A DNA stretch of 64,000 bases from Pseudophaeobacter flagellatus (GTDB lineage: Bacteria > Pseudomonadota > Alphaproteobacteria > Rhodobacterales > Rhodobacteraceae), in the NCBI RefSeq assembly GCF_021228235.1, contig NZ_JAJQRG010000009.1:124001-188000 (forward strand). The letters run 5' to 3'. The notes under the pieces are model-generated. The model was given only the letters and a program-made list of their open reading frames with translations, was not told where the DNA came from and ran no database searches. The first letter of the stretch is position 1; every line of letters starts with the position of its first letter. The position numbers were made by a program, and so were the translations under genes. This document shows, piece by piece, positions 7,958 through 15,307 of the stretch.

Positions 7958-9415
7958 TTACTGCTTTTGCAGCAGCGCGCCAAAGAAGTTGATGCCGGTT
8001 TCCAGGTTCTCGATCGAAAGCCGTTCGTTGATGCCGTGAAACCGCTCCAGATCGCTGCTATCGATCTTGAAAGGATTGATCCGGTAGGCGGCATCGGCGG
8101 CCTGGGCGTAGTGGCGCGCATCGGTTGCGGCAATGGTCAGGCCGGGCACCGTGGCCAGGGGACCAAAGGCGGCAAGAATGGCGTATTCGATATCCAGATA
8201 GCCCGGCCCATCCGAGGCAGAGACCGGCGAGGCGGCGCTGGCAAAGCTGGGATCCAGCCGGATCTCGATCTCTGGGTCGTCGATGGTGGCGCGAACATGT
8301 TCGACAATACTGTCGACGCTGTCGCGCGGATGAATACGAAAGTTGACGGTGGCAGTTGCCTCGGCGGCCAGCACGTTTTCCTTGCTGGATCCCGATAGCA
8401 TGGTGGGGGCGGTAGTGGTGCGCAGCATTGCGTCGGTTGACGGTGCGCCGGACAGGATGCCTTCCAGTACCGGGTTGAACAGCCAGCGATTGGCAAAGAC
8501 CACCCGTTTGTCGATGGGAAAGTAGCGCCCAAGCGCATCAAAGAATTCTTCTGAAATACCGTTCAGCCCACCGGGAACCGGATTGGCCTGCAGCCGATCT
8601 ACTGCGCGGGCAATACGCCCCACTGCCGTGACGCGCGGCGGCATAGAGGAATGCCCACCGGGAGATGTCGCCACCAGATCCAGTGTCACATAGCCCTTTT
8701 CCGACAGGTTGATGCTGGCCACCGGCTGGGTCAGGCCGGGGATGATCTTGTCTAGCACAAAAGAGCCCTCATCCAGGGCCCAGGCCAGCTGCACGCCCTG
8801 GGCTGTCAGGTGTTCGGCCACCGCTTTGGCACCATCACCGCCGATTTCTTCATCGCCGCCAAAGCTGAAATAGACGGTACGTTTGGGCGTGAAACCCTGT
8901 TGGATCATATGTTCGGCGGCGCTGAGCATGGCGACCAGTGCGCCCTTGTTGTCCAGTGTGCCCCGCCCCCAGACAAAGCCATCCGCCACCGTGCCGGCAA
9001 AGGGCGCGTGATCCCAGTGCTGCAGCGATCCGGGCGGGATCGGCACCACATCGTAATGCGCCGCCAAGAGCACGGGTTGCAGGCTGGCATCGCTGCCCTG
9101 CCATTTGTACAGCGGTGTCTGCGCGGCCAGCACCTCGCGGCTCATGGTGGCATGTACGACCGGGTAGCTTTGTTCCAGAAACTGCAAGAAGGCGGCAAAA
9201 TCGGGCCGGGCCAGATCGTCAGACACGGTTTCAAACTGCACCGCCTGCGACAGGATTTCAGTGGCCGCGCCAGTATCCGCCCCCAGGGCAAAGCTTTCGG
9301 TTGTGGCGGTGACCTCGGGTGGGGTGTAGCGCATTGTATTGATGGCAAGCACCGCCCCCAGCACCAGGATCAGCACAAACAACCCGGCCAGAATGCGCAG
9401 CAAGATACGAAGCAT
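7958..9415 (-). CDS. M20-family metallopeptidase with N-terminal membrane anchor
   Basis: A 485-residue protein with one hydrophobic segment at residues 3-25, then an M20 dipeptidase/carboxypeptidase fold of the PM20D1/carboxypeptidase S type. Zinc-site motifs are visible: AAHYDVVP, WGRGTLDNKG, the catalytic Glu pair in GGDEEIGG, a later Asp in DEG, and a C-terminal His in DSSDLERFHGINE. It should hydrolyse N-acyl amino acids or small peptides in the periplasm or at the membrane. It lies between trmD and rplS on the same strand, 114 bp after trmD and 283 bp before rplS, an unusual place for a peptidase. Substrate unknown. Confidence 0.9.
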   Translation of the reverse strand: MLRILLRILAGLFVLILVLGAVLAINTMRYTPPEVTATTESFALGADTGAATEILSQAVQFETVSDDLARPDFAAFLQFLEQSYPVVHATMSREVLAAQTPLYKWQGSDASLQPVLLAAHYDVVPIPPGSLQHWDHAPFAGTVADGFVWGRGTLDNKGALVAMLSAAEHMIQQGFTPKRTVYFSFGGDEEIGGDGAKAVAEHLTAQGVQLAWALDEGSFVLDKIIPGLTQPVASINLSEKGYVTLDLVATSPGGHSSMPPRVTAVGRIARAVDRLQANPVPGGLNGISEEFFDALGRYFPIDKRVVFANRWLFNPVLEGILSGAPSTDAMLRTTTAPTMLSGSSKENVLAAEATATVNFRIHPRDSVDSIVEHVRATIDDPEIEIRLDPSFASAASPVSASDGPGYLDIEYAILAAFGPLATVPGLTIAATDARHYAQAADAAYRINPFKIDSSDLERFHGINERLSIENLETGINFFGALLQKQ

Positions 9416-9529
9416 CAGAAATCTCCTGTGTTCAAATGCCCCGCAGTGTCACCAGAGGCCGCTATCAATAAGTCACGTGGTCTGCCCATCTTGCCCAGCG
9501 AAACCGCGACTGTCCCGGTTGACGAGGCG

Positions 9530-10369
9530 TCACTTGGCCCGGCCTTTGCCCTTGGGTTTGGAGGGCGGTGTCTTGGCCTCATGCGTTTGCCATAGATCGG
9601 GGCGGCGGGTGCGGGTGATCTCCTCGGACATCTGCTGGCGCCATTCAGCGACCTTGCCGTGGTGGCCGGACATCAGCACGTCGGGGATCTTGCGGCCCTG
9701 CCATTCGGCAGGGCGGGTATATTGCGGATGCTCCAACAGGCCAGAGGAAAAGCTTTCTTCTTCGGTCGAGGCCTGATTGCCCAGCACACCGGGGATCAGG
9801 CGTACGGTGGCATCGATCAGCGCCTGGGCGGCCAGCTCTCCGCCAGTCATGACAAAATCTCCCAACGAGACTTCCTGGATGTTGTAATGCTCCAGGACCC
9901 GCTCATCGACGCCTTCAAAGCGACCGCAGAGCAGCGTCATGCCATCACAGCGCGCCAGGTTTTGCATCATGGCCTGATTCATCGGTTTGCCGCGCGGTGT
10001 GAGGTAGATCAGCGGCCAGTTGCCGCCCTGGGGTGCGGTGGTGTCCTGCATGGCGTGGTCGATGGCATTGCCCAGCACATCTGCCCGTAGTACCATGCCC
10101 GCGCCACCGCCTGCCGGGGTGTCATCGACGTTGCGGTGTTTTCCGACGCCAAATTCACGCAGATCCACTGTTTCCAGCTGCCACAGCCCTTCCTGCAGCG
10201 CCTTGCCGGTGAGGCTCTCGCCCAGCACGCCGGGAAAGGCGGTGGGAAACAGCGTCAGGATCTTGGCCTTCCAGACGCCGACCAGTTCAGGCGTTGGCGT
10301 CATCAGTTCACGCGGCTTCAGGGAGGGGCGGATCGCCTTGCGGCCATGGGATTTGTTTGGTGTACTCAT
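9530..10369 (-). CDS. trmD: tRNA (guanine-37-N1)-methyltransferase
   Basis: SPOUT methyltransferase that makes m1G37 in tRNAs reading CNN codons and prevents +1 frameshifting. The family motifs GGGAGMVLRAD, LTPRGKP, LLCGRFEGVDERV and SLGDFVMTGGELA (trefoil-knot SAM site) and the C-terminal helical domain are present. The 279-residue form assumes the start at 10369, which lacks a good ribosome site; an internal ATG at residue 23 would give 257 residues, nearer the usual length. Its promoter must lie in the 55 bp shared with the divergent phosphotransferase gene, since rimM is separated from it. Confidence 0.95.
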   Translation of the reverse strand: MSTPNKSHGRKAIRPSLKPRELMTPTPELVGVWKAKILTLFPTAFPGVLGESLTGKALQEGLWQLETVDLREFGVGKHRNVDDTPAGGGAGMVLRADVLGNAIDHAMQDTTAPQGGNWPLIYLTPRGKPMNQAMMQNLARCDGMTLLCGRFEGVDERVLEHYNIQEVSLGDFVMTGGELAAQALIDATVRLIPGVLGNQASTEEESFSSGLLEHPQYTRPAEWQGRKIPDVLMSGHHGKVAEWRQQMSEEITRTRRPDLWQTHEAKTPPSKPKGKGRAK

Positions 10370-10424
10370 GCAACCGTGTTTAGTTCAGATAGATTTGCGC
10401 GCAATACAAAGCTTAGGTGTTTTG

Positions 10425-11468
10425 ATGAATTTGGAAAACCCGCTTGATCTCGCCGAGGGGGCTGGCGTCGATGCGGGCAAGGAGGCGCAGGCGCGCACCG
10501 AGGCGCTGTGGCCCAGGGTCGCGACCAGTATCGGGCTGCCTGAGGCGGATGTCACGTTTCGCAGATTGCAGGTTAACAGCCGCCGACAGGGCCGCCGCTG
10601 TGTTGTCGAGGTCAGACTTCCGGACGGCGACCGGTTTGTGCTGCGCGCGGATTTTGACGCAGAGCGGTTGCCCAGGTTTGCCAATGTCCTGGCGCGACAC
10701 CGGTCAGCGGTACAGGGTTTGCGCCCTTTGTCCGGGGTATCGGCACCGGCTATTCTGTGGGAAGATCCGCAAAACTCCTATTACCTGATGGCCTTTGCCC
10801 CAGGCGATACCGCGTTCCGCACTCTGGCGGCGAGTGACTATGGGTTTGGCGCGCGCGGCGCTGTCTTGCGACAGATCGGCCAGGCGGTGGCGGCGCTGCA
10901 TCGGGTTTCTGAGGTCGGAGAGCGGCAGTTCCGCCCCAAGTCATTTTTGACCCGGATTTCTGCCCGCGCTCAGGCAGTACGTGGCGGGCAATTGGCCGTG
11001 CCCAAGCCCAATAGATTTCTTGGCCTCTGCGCCTTTTTGCATCGCGCGGCGCGGCGGGCGCGGCAACAGTCTTTTATCGGTGCGGTTGAACATGGTGACC
11101 TGCATCTGCGCAATATGCTGATGACCGATAGCATGGTCTCTTTCATTGACTTCTCCAACCATAAAGAGACCTACCCGCAGCGGGATCTGGCCTCGATCTG
11201 GCTGGCAAACTGTCCGGATCATCTGGCAAAGGATGGGCGCGAACCCGGCTATGGGCTGGTCGCCAAAGAGGATTGGGCGGCCTTTCAGGACGGCTATGGT
11301 GCCAATCTGGTAGATGACCCGGTGTTCAGGTTTTTCTTTGCGCTACGCCTTTTTACATCCTGGTCTCTGCTGGCCCAAAAGCCGCAACCGCTGGATGTGA
11401 AAACGCTCCGGCGTGCAGATGCGTTTGTTGCCGTCTTCGACGCGCTTCTGGCCGAGGAGACCGACTAG
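10425..11468 (+). CDS. Aminoglycoside phosphotransferase-like kinase
   Basis: A 347-residue protein with a choline-kinase/APH-like fold. The catalytic loop HGDLHLRNML (HGDxHxxN pattern) and the following metal-binding Asp in FIDFSN are clear; an N-terminal nucleotide-binding strand region with RFVLRAD precedes them. It probably phosphorylates a small hydroxylated or amino substrate, but the family is too broad to name one. The start at 10425 has AGGTG before it; the open frame extends further upstream but that part overlaps trmD. The gene is on the opposite strand to its neighbours and splits rimM from trmD, and a palindromic element follows its stop codon. Confidence 0.8.
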   Translation: MNLENPLDLAEGAGVDAGKEAQARTEALWPRVATSIGLPEADVTFRRLQVNSRRQGRRCVVEVRLPDGDRFVLRADFDAERLPRFANVLARHRSAVQGLRPLSGVSAPAILWEDPQNSYYLMAFAPGDTAFRTLAASDYGFGARGAVLRQIGQAVAALHRVSEVGERQFRPKSFLTRISARAQAVRGGQLAVPKPNRFLGLCAFLHRAARRARQQSFIGAVEHGDLHLRNMLMTDSMVSFIDFSNHKETYPQRDLASIWLANCPDHLAKDGREPGYGLVAKEDWAAFQDGYGANLVDDPVFRFFFALRLFTSWSLLAQKPQPLDVKTLRRADAFVAVFDALLAEETD

Positions 11469-11473
11469 CATGT

Positions 11474-11569
11474 TGCGCAAAACTGGGCACCGGTTTTGCG
11501 CATCTAAAACATGCGAAATCATATGAGTAGAGCTTGTCACGTGAATGTAAGTGAACGCGGAAAGCTCTA
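11474..11569. repeat. Composite palindromic intergenic element
   Basis: Directly after the phosphotransferase stop codon come two inverted repeats: a perfect 10-bp stem TGCGCAAAAC/GTTTTGCGCA (11474-11483, 11493-11502) and an 8-bp pair TAGAGCTT/AAGCTCTA (11528-11535, 11562-11569) that encloses 26 bp and overlaps the rimM stop codon. The first is GC-rich enough to act as a terminator for the convergent genes. The overall design resembles interspersed palindromic units of alphaproteobacterial genomes, but no second copy was recognised in this window. Confidence 0.5.
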
Positions 11570-12094
11570 GAACAGCCCCTCTGGCGGGTCGGCGATGATG
11601 CGGCCCTGCTCCAGATCGACTGTGGGCACGGCTGCCAGGGTGAAGGGCAGAAAGACGGTGCCCTTCAGGCCTTCGCCCTGCAATTCCAGCAGATCGCTGG
11701 CGCCGTGGTTCTGCACCGATTTCACTCTGCCCAACAGGGCACCGCCGGTATCATAGACCGCCACCCCGATCAGATCGGCATGGTAATATTCATCGCTGGG
11801 CAGGTTCGGCAATTGATCGCGGCTGGTGAACAGGCGCAGCCCTTTCAGGGCATCGGCCTGTTCCTTGGTATCCACCCCGCCGATACGCCCGGTAAAGCCG
11901 CCTTTGACGGCCCGGATCAGCGACAGGCTGAAGTGCTGGCTGCCATCTTCATTGCTGAGCGGCGAATAGTGCTCAATCTCGTCGGGGATGGCGCAAAAAC
12001 TCTTGAGGCGCACTTCGCCGCGTATGCCGTAGGACCCGGCAATGGCACCAACACAGATCAGATCGTTTGCAGGGGGCGTTTGGGGGTCGCTCAT
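11567..12094 (-). CDS. rimM: Ribosome maturation factor RimM
   Basis: A 175-residue protein that helps assemble the 30S head near S19. The N-terminal barrel motif [15 protein letters not shown] and the PRC-barrel segment [10 protein letters not shown] are typical. The start at 12094 ([11 protein letters not shown]) has GGGAG upstream; that ribosome site overlaps the stop of the 46-codon gene before it, which suggests coupled translation. It belongs to the rpsP-bluB-rimM unit. The usual next gene, trmD, is displaced by the plus-strand phosphotransferase gene. Confidence 0.95.
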   Translation of the reverse strand: MSDPQTPPANDLICVGAIAGSYGIRGEVRLKSFCAIPDEIEHYSPLSNEDGSQHFSLSLIRAVKGGFTGRIGGVDTKEQADALKGLRLFTSRDQLPNLPSDEYYHADLIGVAVYDTGGALLGRVKSVQNHGASDLLELQGEGLKGTVFLPFTLAAVPTVDLEQGRIIADPPEGLF

Positions 12095-12098
12095 TGGG

Positions 12099-12239
12099 TC
12101 ACTCTCCCGCGCAAAATCCGGCGCGCATCCATTTGCCGCCAGAAGTTGCGCATAGGTCCTTTTGATGGCTGCGCTCGAATAGAATGCCAGAGGTAAAGGC
12201 GATCGCAACAAAAATTACAAGGCGGATCAGACGTCCCAT
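12099..12239 (-). CDS. Small membrane protein of 46 residues (unrecognised)
   Basis: An open frame of 46 codons that exactly fills the gap between bluB and rimM: its ATG is 3 bp after the bluB stop and its TGA is 4 bp before the rimM ATG. The protein has a basic start (MGRLIRL), a hydrophobic segment at about residues 6-21, and a polar C-terminal part with two cysteines (Cys30 and Cys43) around a GGKW turn. It could be a single-pass inner-membrane protein with the Cys-containing tail in the periplasm. A weak GAGAC ribosome site lies within the bluB end. The tight packing, strand and composition favour a real gene. No function is proposed. Confidence 0.65.
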   Translation of the reverse strand: MGRLIRLVIFVAIAFTSGILFERSHQKDLCATSGGKWMRAGFCAGE

Positions 12240-12242
12240 GCA

Positions 12243-12920
12243 CTAGCGCGTCTCGATCGGCAAGGCAGCGCGACGGCTTTCCCAGCCCAGGCGCTCTAGC
12301 TCGGGGGTGTCGGCCTGTTCCTGTGGCCAGCCAATGCAGAAATAGCCAATCAACCGCCAGCCCGCAGGCACGGAAAGATCGCGGGCCAGTTGATCCGGGT
12401 CCAGCACCGAGACCCAGCCCAGCCCCAGGCCTTCGGCCCGCAGAGCGAGCCAGAATAGGGTCACGGCACAGACCACCGAATAGCGCCGCATTTCAGGCAT
12501 GGTGGCCGCGCCAAGCCCGTGGCCCTGGCTGGTTTCATCATCGCAGAACACAGCCAATTGCACCGGGGCCTCGCGCATGCCCGAAAGTTTCAGCCCGGCA
12601 TAGCGGGTTGCCTGATCGCCGGAATATCCTTCCAGGGCGGCGGCATTGGCCTGTTCAAAATTTCGCAGGGCGGCATCGCGGGCGGCATCGCTGTCGATGC
12701 GCAGGATGCGCCAGGGTTCGCTTAGCCCCACCGAGGGGGCCTGCTGGATGGCCTCGAGGCAGCGCGCCAGCACTGCCTCGTCAACCGGATCTTTGCGGAA
12801 GCGGCGCACATCGCGCCGCATCCGCATCAACAGGTCAAGCTGGTCGCGGAACCCGGAGTCAAAAGCGCCCTCAGGGGGCTCTTGGCTGTGCCCGCTTGGG
12901 GGCAGGTCCCGCGAGTCCAT
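12243..12920 (-). CDS. bluB: 5,6-dimethylbenzimidazole synthase
   Basis: Nitroreductase-fold flavin-destructase that fragments FMNH2 with O2 to give the lower ligand of vitamin B12. The protein is 225 residues with the BluB signatures RMRRDVRRFR, APSVGLSEPWR, KLSGMREAPVQLAVFCDD, MPEMRRYSVV and GLGWVSVLDP, which separate it from ordinary nitroreductases. It starts 4 bp after the rpsP stop, so it sits inside a ribosomal-protein operon instead of near the other cobalamin genes at 34.5-36.4 kb. It implies aerobic synthesis of complete cobalamin. Confidence 0.93.
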   Translation of the reverse strand: MDSRDLPPSGHSQEPPEGAFDSGFRDQLDLLMRMRRDVRRFRKDPVDEAVLARCLEAIQQAPSVGLSEPWRILRIDSDAARDAALRNFEQANAAALEGYSGDQATRYAGLKLSGMREAPVQLAVFCDDETSQGHGLGAATMPEMRRYSVVCAVTLFWLALRAEGLGLGWVSVLDPDQLARDLSVPAGWRLIGYFCIGWPQEQADTPELERLGWESRRAALPIETR

Positions 12921-12924
12921 TGCC

Positions 12925-13281
12925 TTATTCCGCGTCGGCGGGTGCGGCTGCCTTGGCTGCTTTTTCTTCAGCGCGTGCCTGGGCTTTCTTGCCAGGAGTA
13001 CCCTTTTTAGGGTTGGAGCGCTCAGTCTTTTCGCGCACGCCAGCTGCTTCCAGCATACGGGCGATACGGTCAGTGACCTGGGCGCCCTGGTCGAGCCAGT
13101 ACTGAACGCGCTCCATGTCCATTTTCACGCGCTCTTCGCTGTCTTTGGGCAGCAGCGGGTTGTAGGTGCCGAGCTTTTCAACAAAACGGCCATCACGTGG
13201 CATGCGGCTGTCAGCAGCCACGATGCGGTAGAAGGGGCGTTTTTTTGAGCCGCCACGGGCCAGACGAAGTTTGATAGCCAT
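12925..13281 (-). CDS. rpsP: 30S ribosomal protein S16
   Basis: A 118-residue S16 with the family start [21 protein letters not shown] and the [10 protein letters not shown] segment. The C-terminus is extended by about 25 residues rich in Ala, Lys and Glu, common in alphaproteobacterial S16. A strong AAAGGAG precedes the start. It heads the rpsP-bluB-small protein-rimM set and follows the chorismate mutase gene by 40 bp on the same strand. Confidence 0.97.
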   Translation of the reverse strand: MAIKLRLARGGSKKRPFYRIVAADSRMPRDGRFVEKLGTYNPLLPKDSEERVKMDMERVQYWLDQGAQVTDRIARMLEAAGVREKTERSNPKKGTPGKKAQARAEEKAAKAAAPADAE

Positions 13282-13321
13282 GGGGTAGTCTCCTTTGATG
13301 GCGTTGACAGGGATGTCCCTG

Positions 13322-13648
13322 TTATTCCTGGTGTTTCTTGTGGTGTCTGATGACTTCCTGAATGATGAAACTCAGGAAAGCCTTGGCAAAATCGGGGTCC
13401 AGGTTGGCCCGTTTTGCCAAATCTTCCAGCCGTGCGATCTGCGTGCCTTCGCGGGTCGGATCGGAAGGCGGCAGGTCATGTTCAGCTTTCAGCTGACCAA
13501 CGGCCTGTGTGTGTTTAAAACGCTCGCCCAGAGTATAGACGAGGATTGCATCAAGCCGGTCGATGCTTTCGCGGTGACCGGCGAGAATTTCCGCTGCGCG
13601 TGCCACATCGTCGAGATCGGCACTGGCTGTGGTGTTGTGATCAGTCAA
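13322..13648 (-). CDS. Chorismate mutase, AroQ type
   Basis: A 108-residue, all-helical monofunctional chorismate mutase that converts chorismate to prephenate for Phe and Tyr synthesis. The pattern [20 protein letters not shown] followed by [10 protein letters not shown] gives the Arg and Lys residues that bind the substrate carboxylates in AroQ enzymes. The start is best read as TTG at 13648, with AAAGGA eight to nine bases upstream; the open frame upstream overlaps the GNAT gene and is not family-like. It overlaps the preceding acetyltransferase gene by 8 bp. Its presence in the ffh-rpsP run has no obvious functional reason. Confidence 0.85.
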   Translation of the reverse strand: MTDHNTTASADLDDVARAAEILAGHRESIDRLDAILVYTLGERFKHTQAVGQLKAEHDLPPSDPTREGTQIARLEDLAKRANLDPDFAKAFLSFIIQEVIRHHKKHQE

Positions 13649-14243
13649 GGGCCCATCCTTTTGGTTTGAACAGGGGGTCGGCGTAGTGGCTGATTTCCAT
13701 TTCGATGCCATGCGCGATCTGGCTGCCCGGCAGCGCCTGCGGGCTGGGGTGGCGATAAACCGCGTCATTACCGTCAATGGTGTGGGCCGCATGGTCTTTC
13801 ACCGCGCCAAGCCGTTCCGCCAGGCGGATCGAGTCGAGGTTCTTGGGGTCAAGATAGCTGACAGCAGTGTCCCAGCCCAGGGTGTTGTAGAAATAGGCGC
13901 GGGCCGCATTTGTGGCCTCTAGCGCATAGCCGCGCCCCGCTGCATCCGGCCAGATGATCCAGGCGATTTCCCGTTCGGGCCAGCCTGCGGGCTGCCAGCC
14001 GCCGGCCATGCCGTAGGTTTCATCCGTCACCTTGTCGTGGATCATCCACATGCCAAAGCCATGAATCTGCCAATGGCCGATTTCGGCAGCATAGAGCATC
14101 CAGGATTCATAAGCGTTCAGCGGCCCGCCCATGAAGCGTGCCCGGTAAGAGGAGAATGTCGCCTCAAAGTTGGGGTAATCCGACGCCTCGGGGCCGCGCA
14201 GCACTAGGCGCTGGGTCTCGATGATGGGGATGCTCTGGCTCAT
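13641..14243 (-). CDS. GNAT N-acetyltransferase (third of a tandem trio)
   Basis: A 200-residue RimJ/RimL-like GNAT protein. It starts with IETQRLVLRGP, the first strand of the fold, and has the acetyl-CoA-binding segment WPDAAGRGYALEAT (Gly-rich loop) near residue 100 and the closing SIRLAERLGA. It overlaps the second copy by 4 bp and the chorismate mutase gene by 8 bp, so the set is probably translated in a coupled way. The C-terminus is about 25 residues longer than in the other two copies. The substrate may be a protein N-terminus or a small amine; nothing in the sequence decides this. Confidence 0.88.
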   Translation of the reverse strand: MSQSIPIIETQRLVLRGPEASDYPNFEATFSSYRARFMGGPLNAYESWMLYAAEIGHWQIHGFGMWMIHDKVTDETYGMAGGWQPAGWPEREIAWIIWPDAAGRGYALEATNAARAYFYNTLGWDTAVSYLDPKNLDSIRLAERLGAVKDHAAHTIDGNDAVYRHPSPQALPGSQIAHGIEMEISHYADPLFKPKGWALD

Positions 14244-14767
14244 GCTGCGACCTCCATCTTGGGGTGGCGCCAGATCTGACAGGGCTTTCCCAGCAGTTCG
14301 GTATCGCGTTCAAAGCTTGCGCCCAGGCGTGTCGCCAGTGCCATGGAACGGCTGTTGCTGGGGGCAATATAGCTGATCACCCCGTTTAGGCCTTGATGAC
14401 GGGCCGCATAGACACGCGCAGCGGTTGCCGCCTCAAAAGCATGGCCCTTACCCTCGGCGCCCTCAAATAGGGTCCAGCCCAGTTCTGGTTCGGACCAGGT
14501 GGGAGCAAAGATCATGCCGGTCCAGCCTATAAAGGCCCCAGAGGCTTTTTCAACGATATGCCACAGCCCATAACCATTGAGCACCCAATGCCCCAGCCGC
14601 GAGACCAGCGAAGTATAACTTCCCATGGCATCGCGAGGGCCGCCAACCATATGGCTGCGTGTCGTCTCAAAGAAAGCCACCATTGCTTTCAGATCGCCGG
14701 GCTGCGGCGCACGCAGGATGAGGCGTTCGGTTTCGATCACCGGGATAGGCAGTGGGAGCACGGTCAT
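14240..14767 (-). CDS. GNAT N-acetyltransferase (second of a tandem trio)
   Basis: A 175-residue RimJ/RimL-like GNAT protein, paralogous to both neighbours: IETERLILRAP at the start, a central LGHWVLNGYGLWHIVE strand pair, the acetyl-CoA loop EGAEGKGHAFEAATAAR and the terminal ATRLGASFE helix. It shares ATGA overlaps of 4 bp with the genes before and after. Three such copies in a row, all on the strand of ffh and rpsP, point to an old tandem duplication. The substrate is unknown. Confidence 0.88.
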   Translation of the reverse strand: MTVLPLPIPVIETERLILRAPQPGDLKAMVAFFETTRSHMVGGPRDAMGSYTSLVSRLGHWVLNGYGLWHIVEKASGAFIGWTGMIFAPTWSEPELGWTLFEGAEGKGHAFEAATAARVYAARHQGLNGVISYIAPSNSRSMALATRLGASFERDTELLGKPCQIWRHPKMEVAA

Positions 14768-15306
14768 GCGTAGCTCTCCATGCCGCCACTGGCGAGATCA
14801 TCCGGGCTCATGTGGCGCCAGACCTCCAGAGAGCCCATTCGGACGTGGCTGAAATCGCCGTCCCGGCAGGCGCCCAGGCGCTGCGCGACTTTTCGCGAGG
14901 CATGGTTCTCAGGCGCAACCAGGCTGATGGCCGTGGTCCAGCCCAGGGTGTCATAAGCAAAGGTGCGGGCGGCAGTGGCCGCCTCGGTAGCGTAGCCCTT
15001 GCCGCCAAAGCCTTCGAACAGGTCCCAGCCGATTTCTGGCTCTGGCCAGCCTTCGGGGTTCCACAAGCCGATGATGCCTGCAGGTTTGCCGGTTTCTTTT
15101 TCAACAAGCGTCCAGCGGCCATAGCCTCGCATCTGCCAGTGGCCGATTTCCAGCGCCAGGTGGCGCCAGACCTTGTCGGGCTCCATCTGGCCACCAACAA
15201 ATTCGGCGCGCGGTGAGGCATAGAAGGCGCACAAGGCGTCGAAATCTTCGAGCATCGGCACGCGCATCACAAGGCGCTGGGTTTCTATGGAGGGGATCTG
15301 GATCAT
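14764..15306 (-). CDS. GNAT N-acetyltransferase (first of a tandem trio)
   Basis: A 180-residue RimJ/RimL-like GNAT protein. It starts at 15306 (MIQIPSIETQRLVMR), one base after the ffh stop; a longer open frame upstream lies inside ffh and is not used. The pattern GHWQMRGYGRWTLVEKETGKPAG, the acetyl-CoA loop FGGKGYATEAATAAR and the KVAQRLGA helix match its two neighbours. Because it follows ffh without a gap, co-expression with the signal recognition particle protein is very likely. Substrate unknown. Confidence 0.88.
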   Translation of the reverse strand: MIQIPSIETQRLVMRVPMLEDFDALCAFYASPRAEFVGGQMEPDKVWRHLALEIGHWQMRGYGRWTLVEKETGKPAGIIGLWNPEGWPEPEIGWDLFEGFGGKGYATEAATAARTFAYDTLGWTTAISLVAPENHASRKVAQRLGACRDGDFSHVRMGSLEVWRHMSPDDLASGGMESYA

Positions 15307-15307
15307 G

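Noticed and set aside
13649-13792. N-terminal extension of the chorismate mutase frame upstream of the TTG start
   Set aside because: The extra residues are Arg/Ser/Pro-rich shadow of the overlapping acetyltransferase gene and do not match AroQ proteins.
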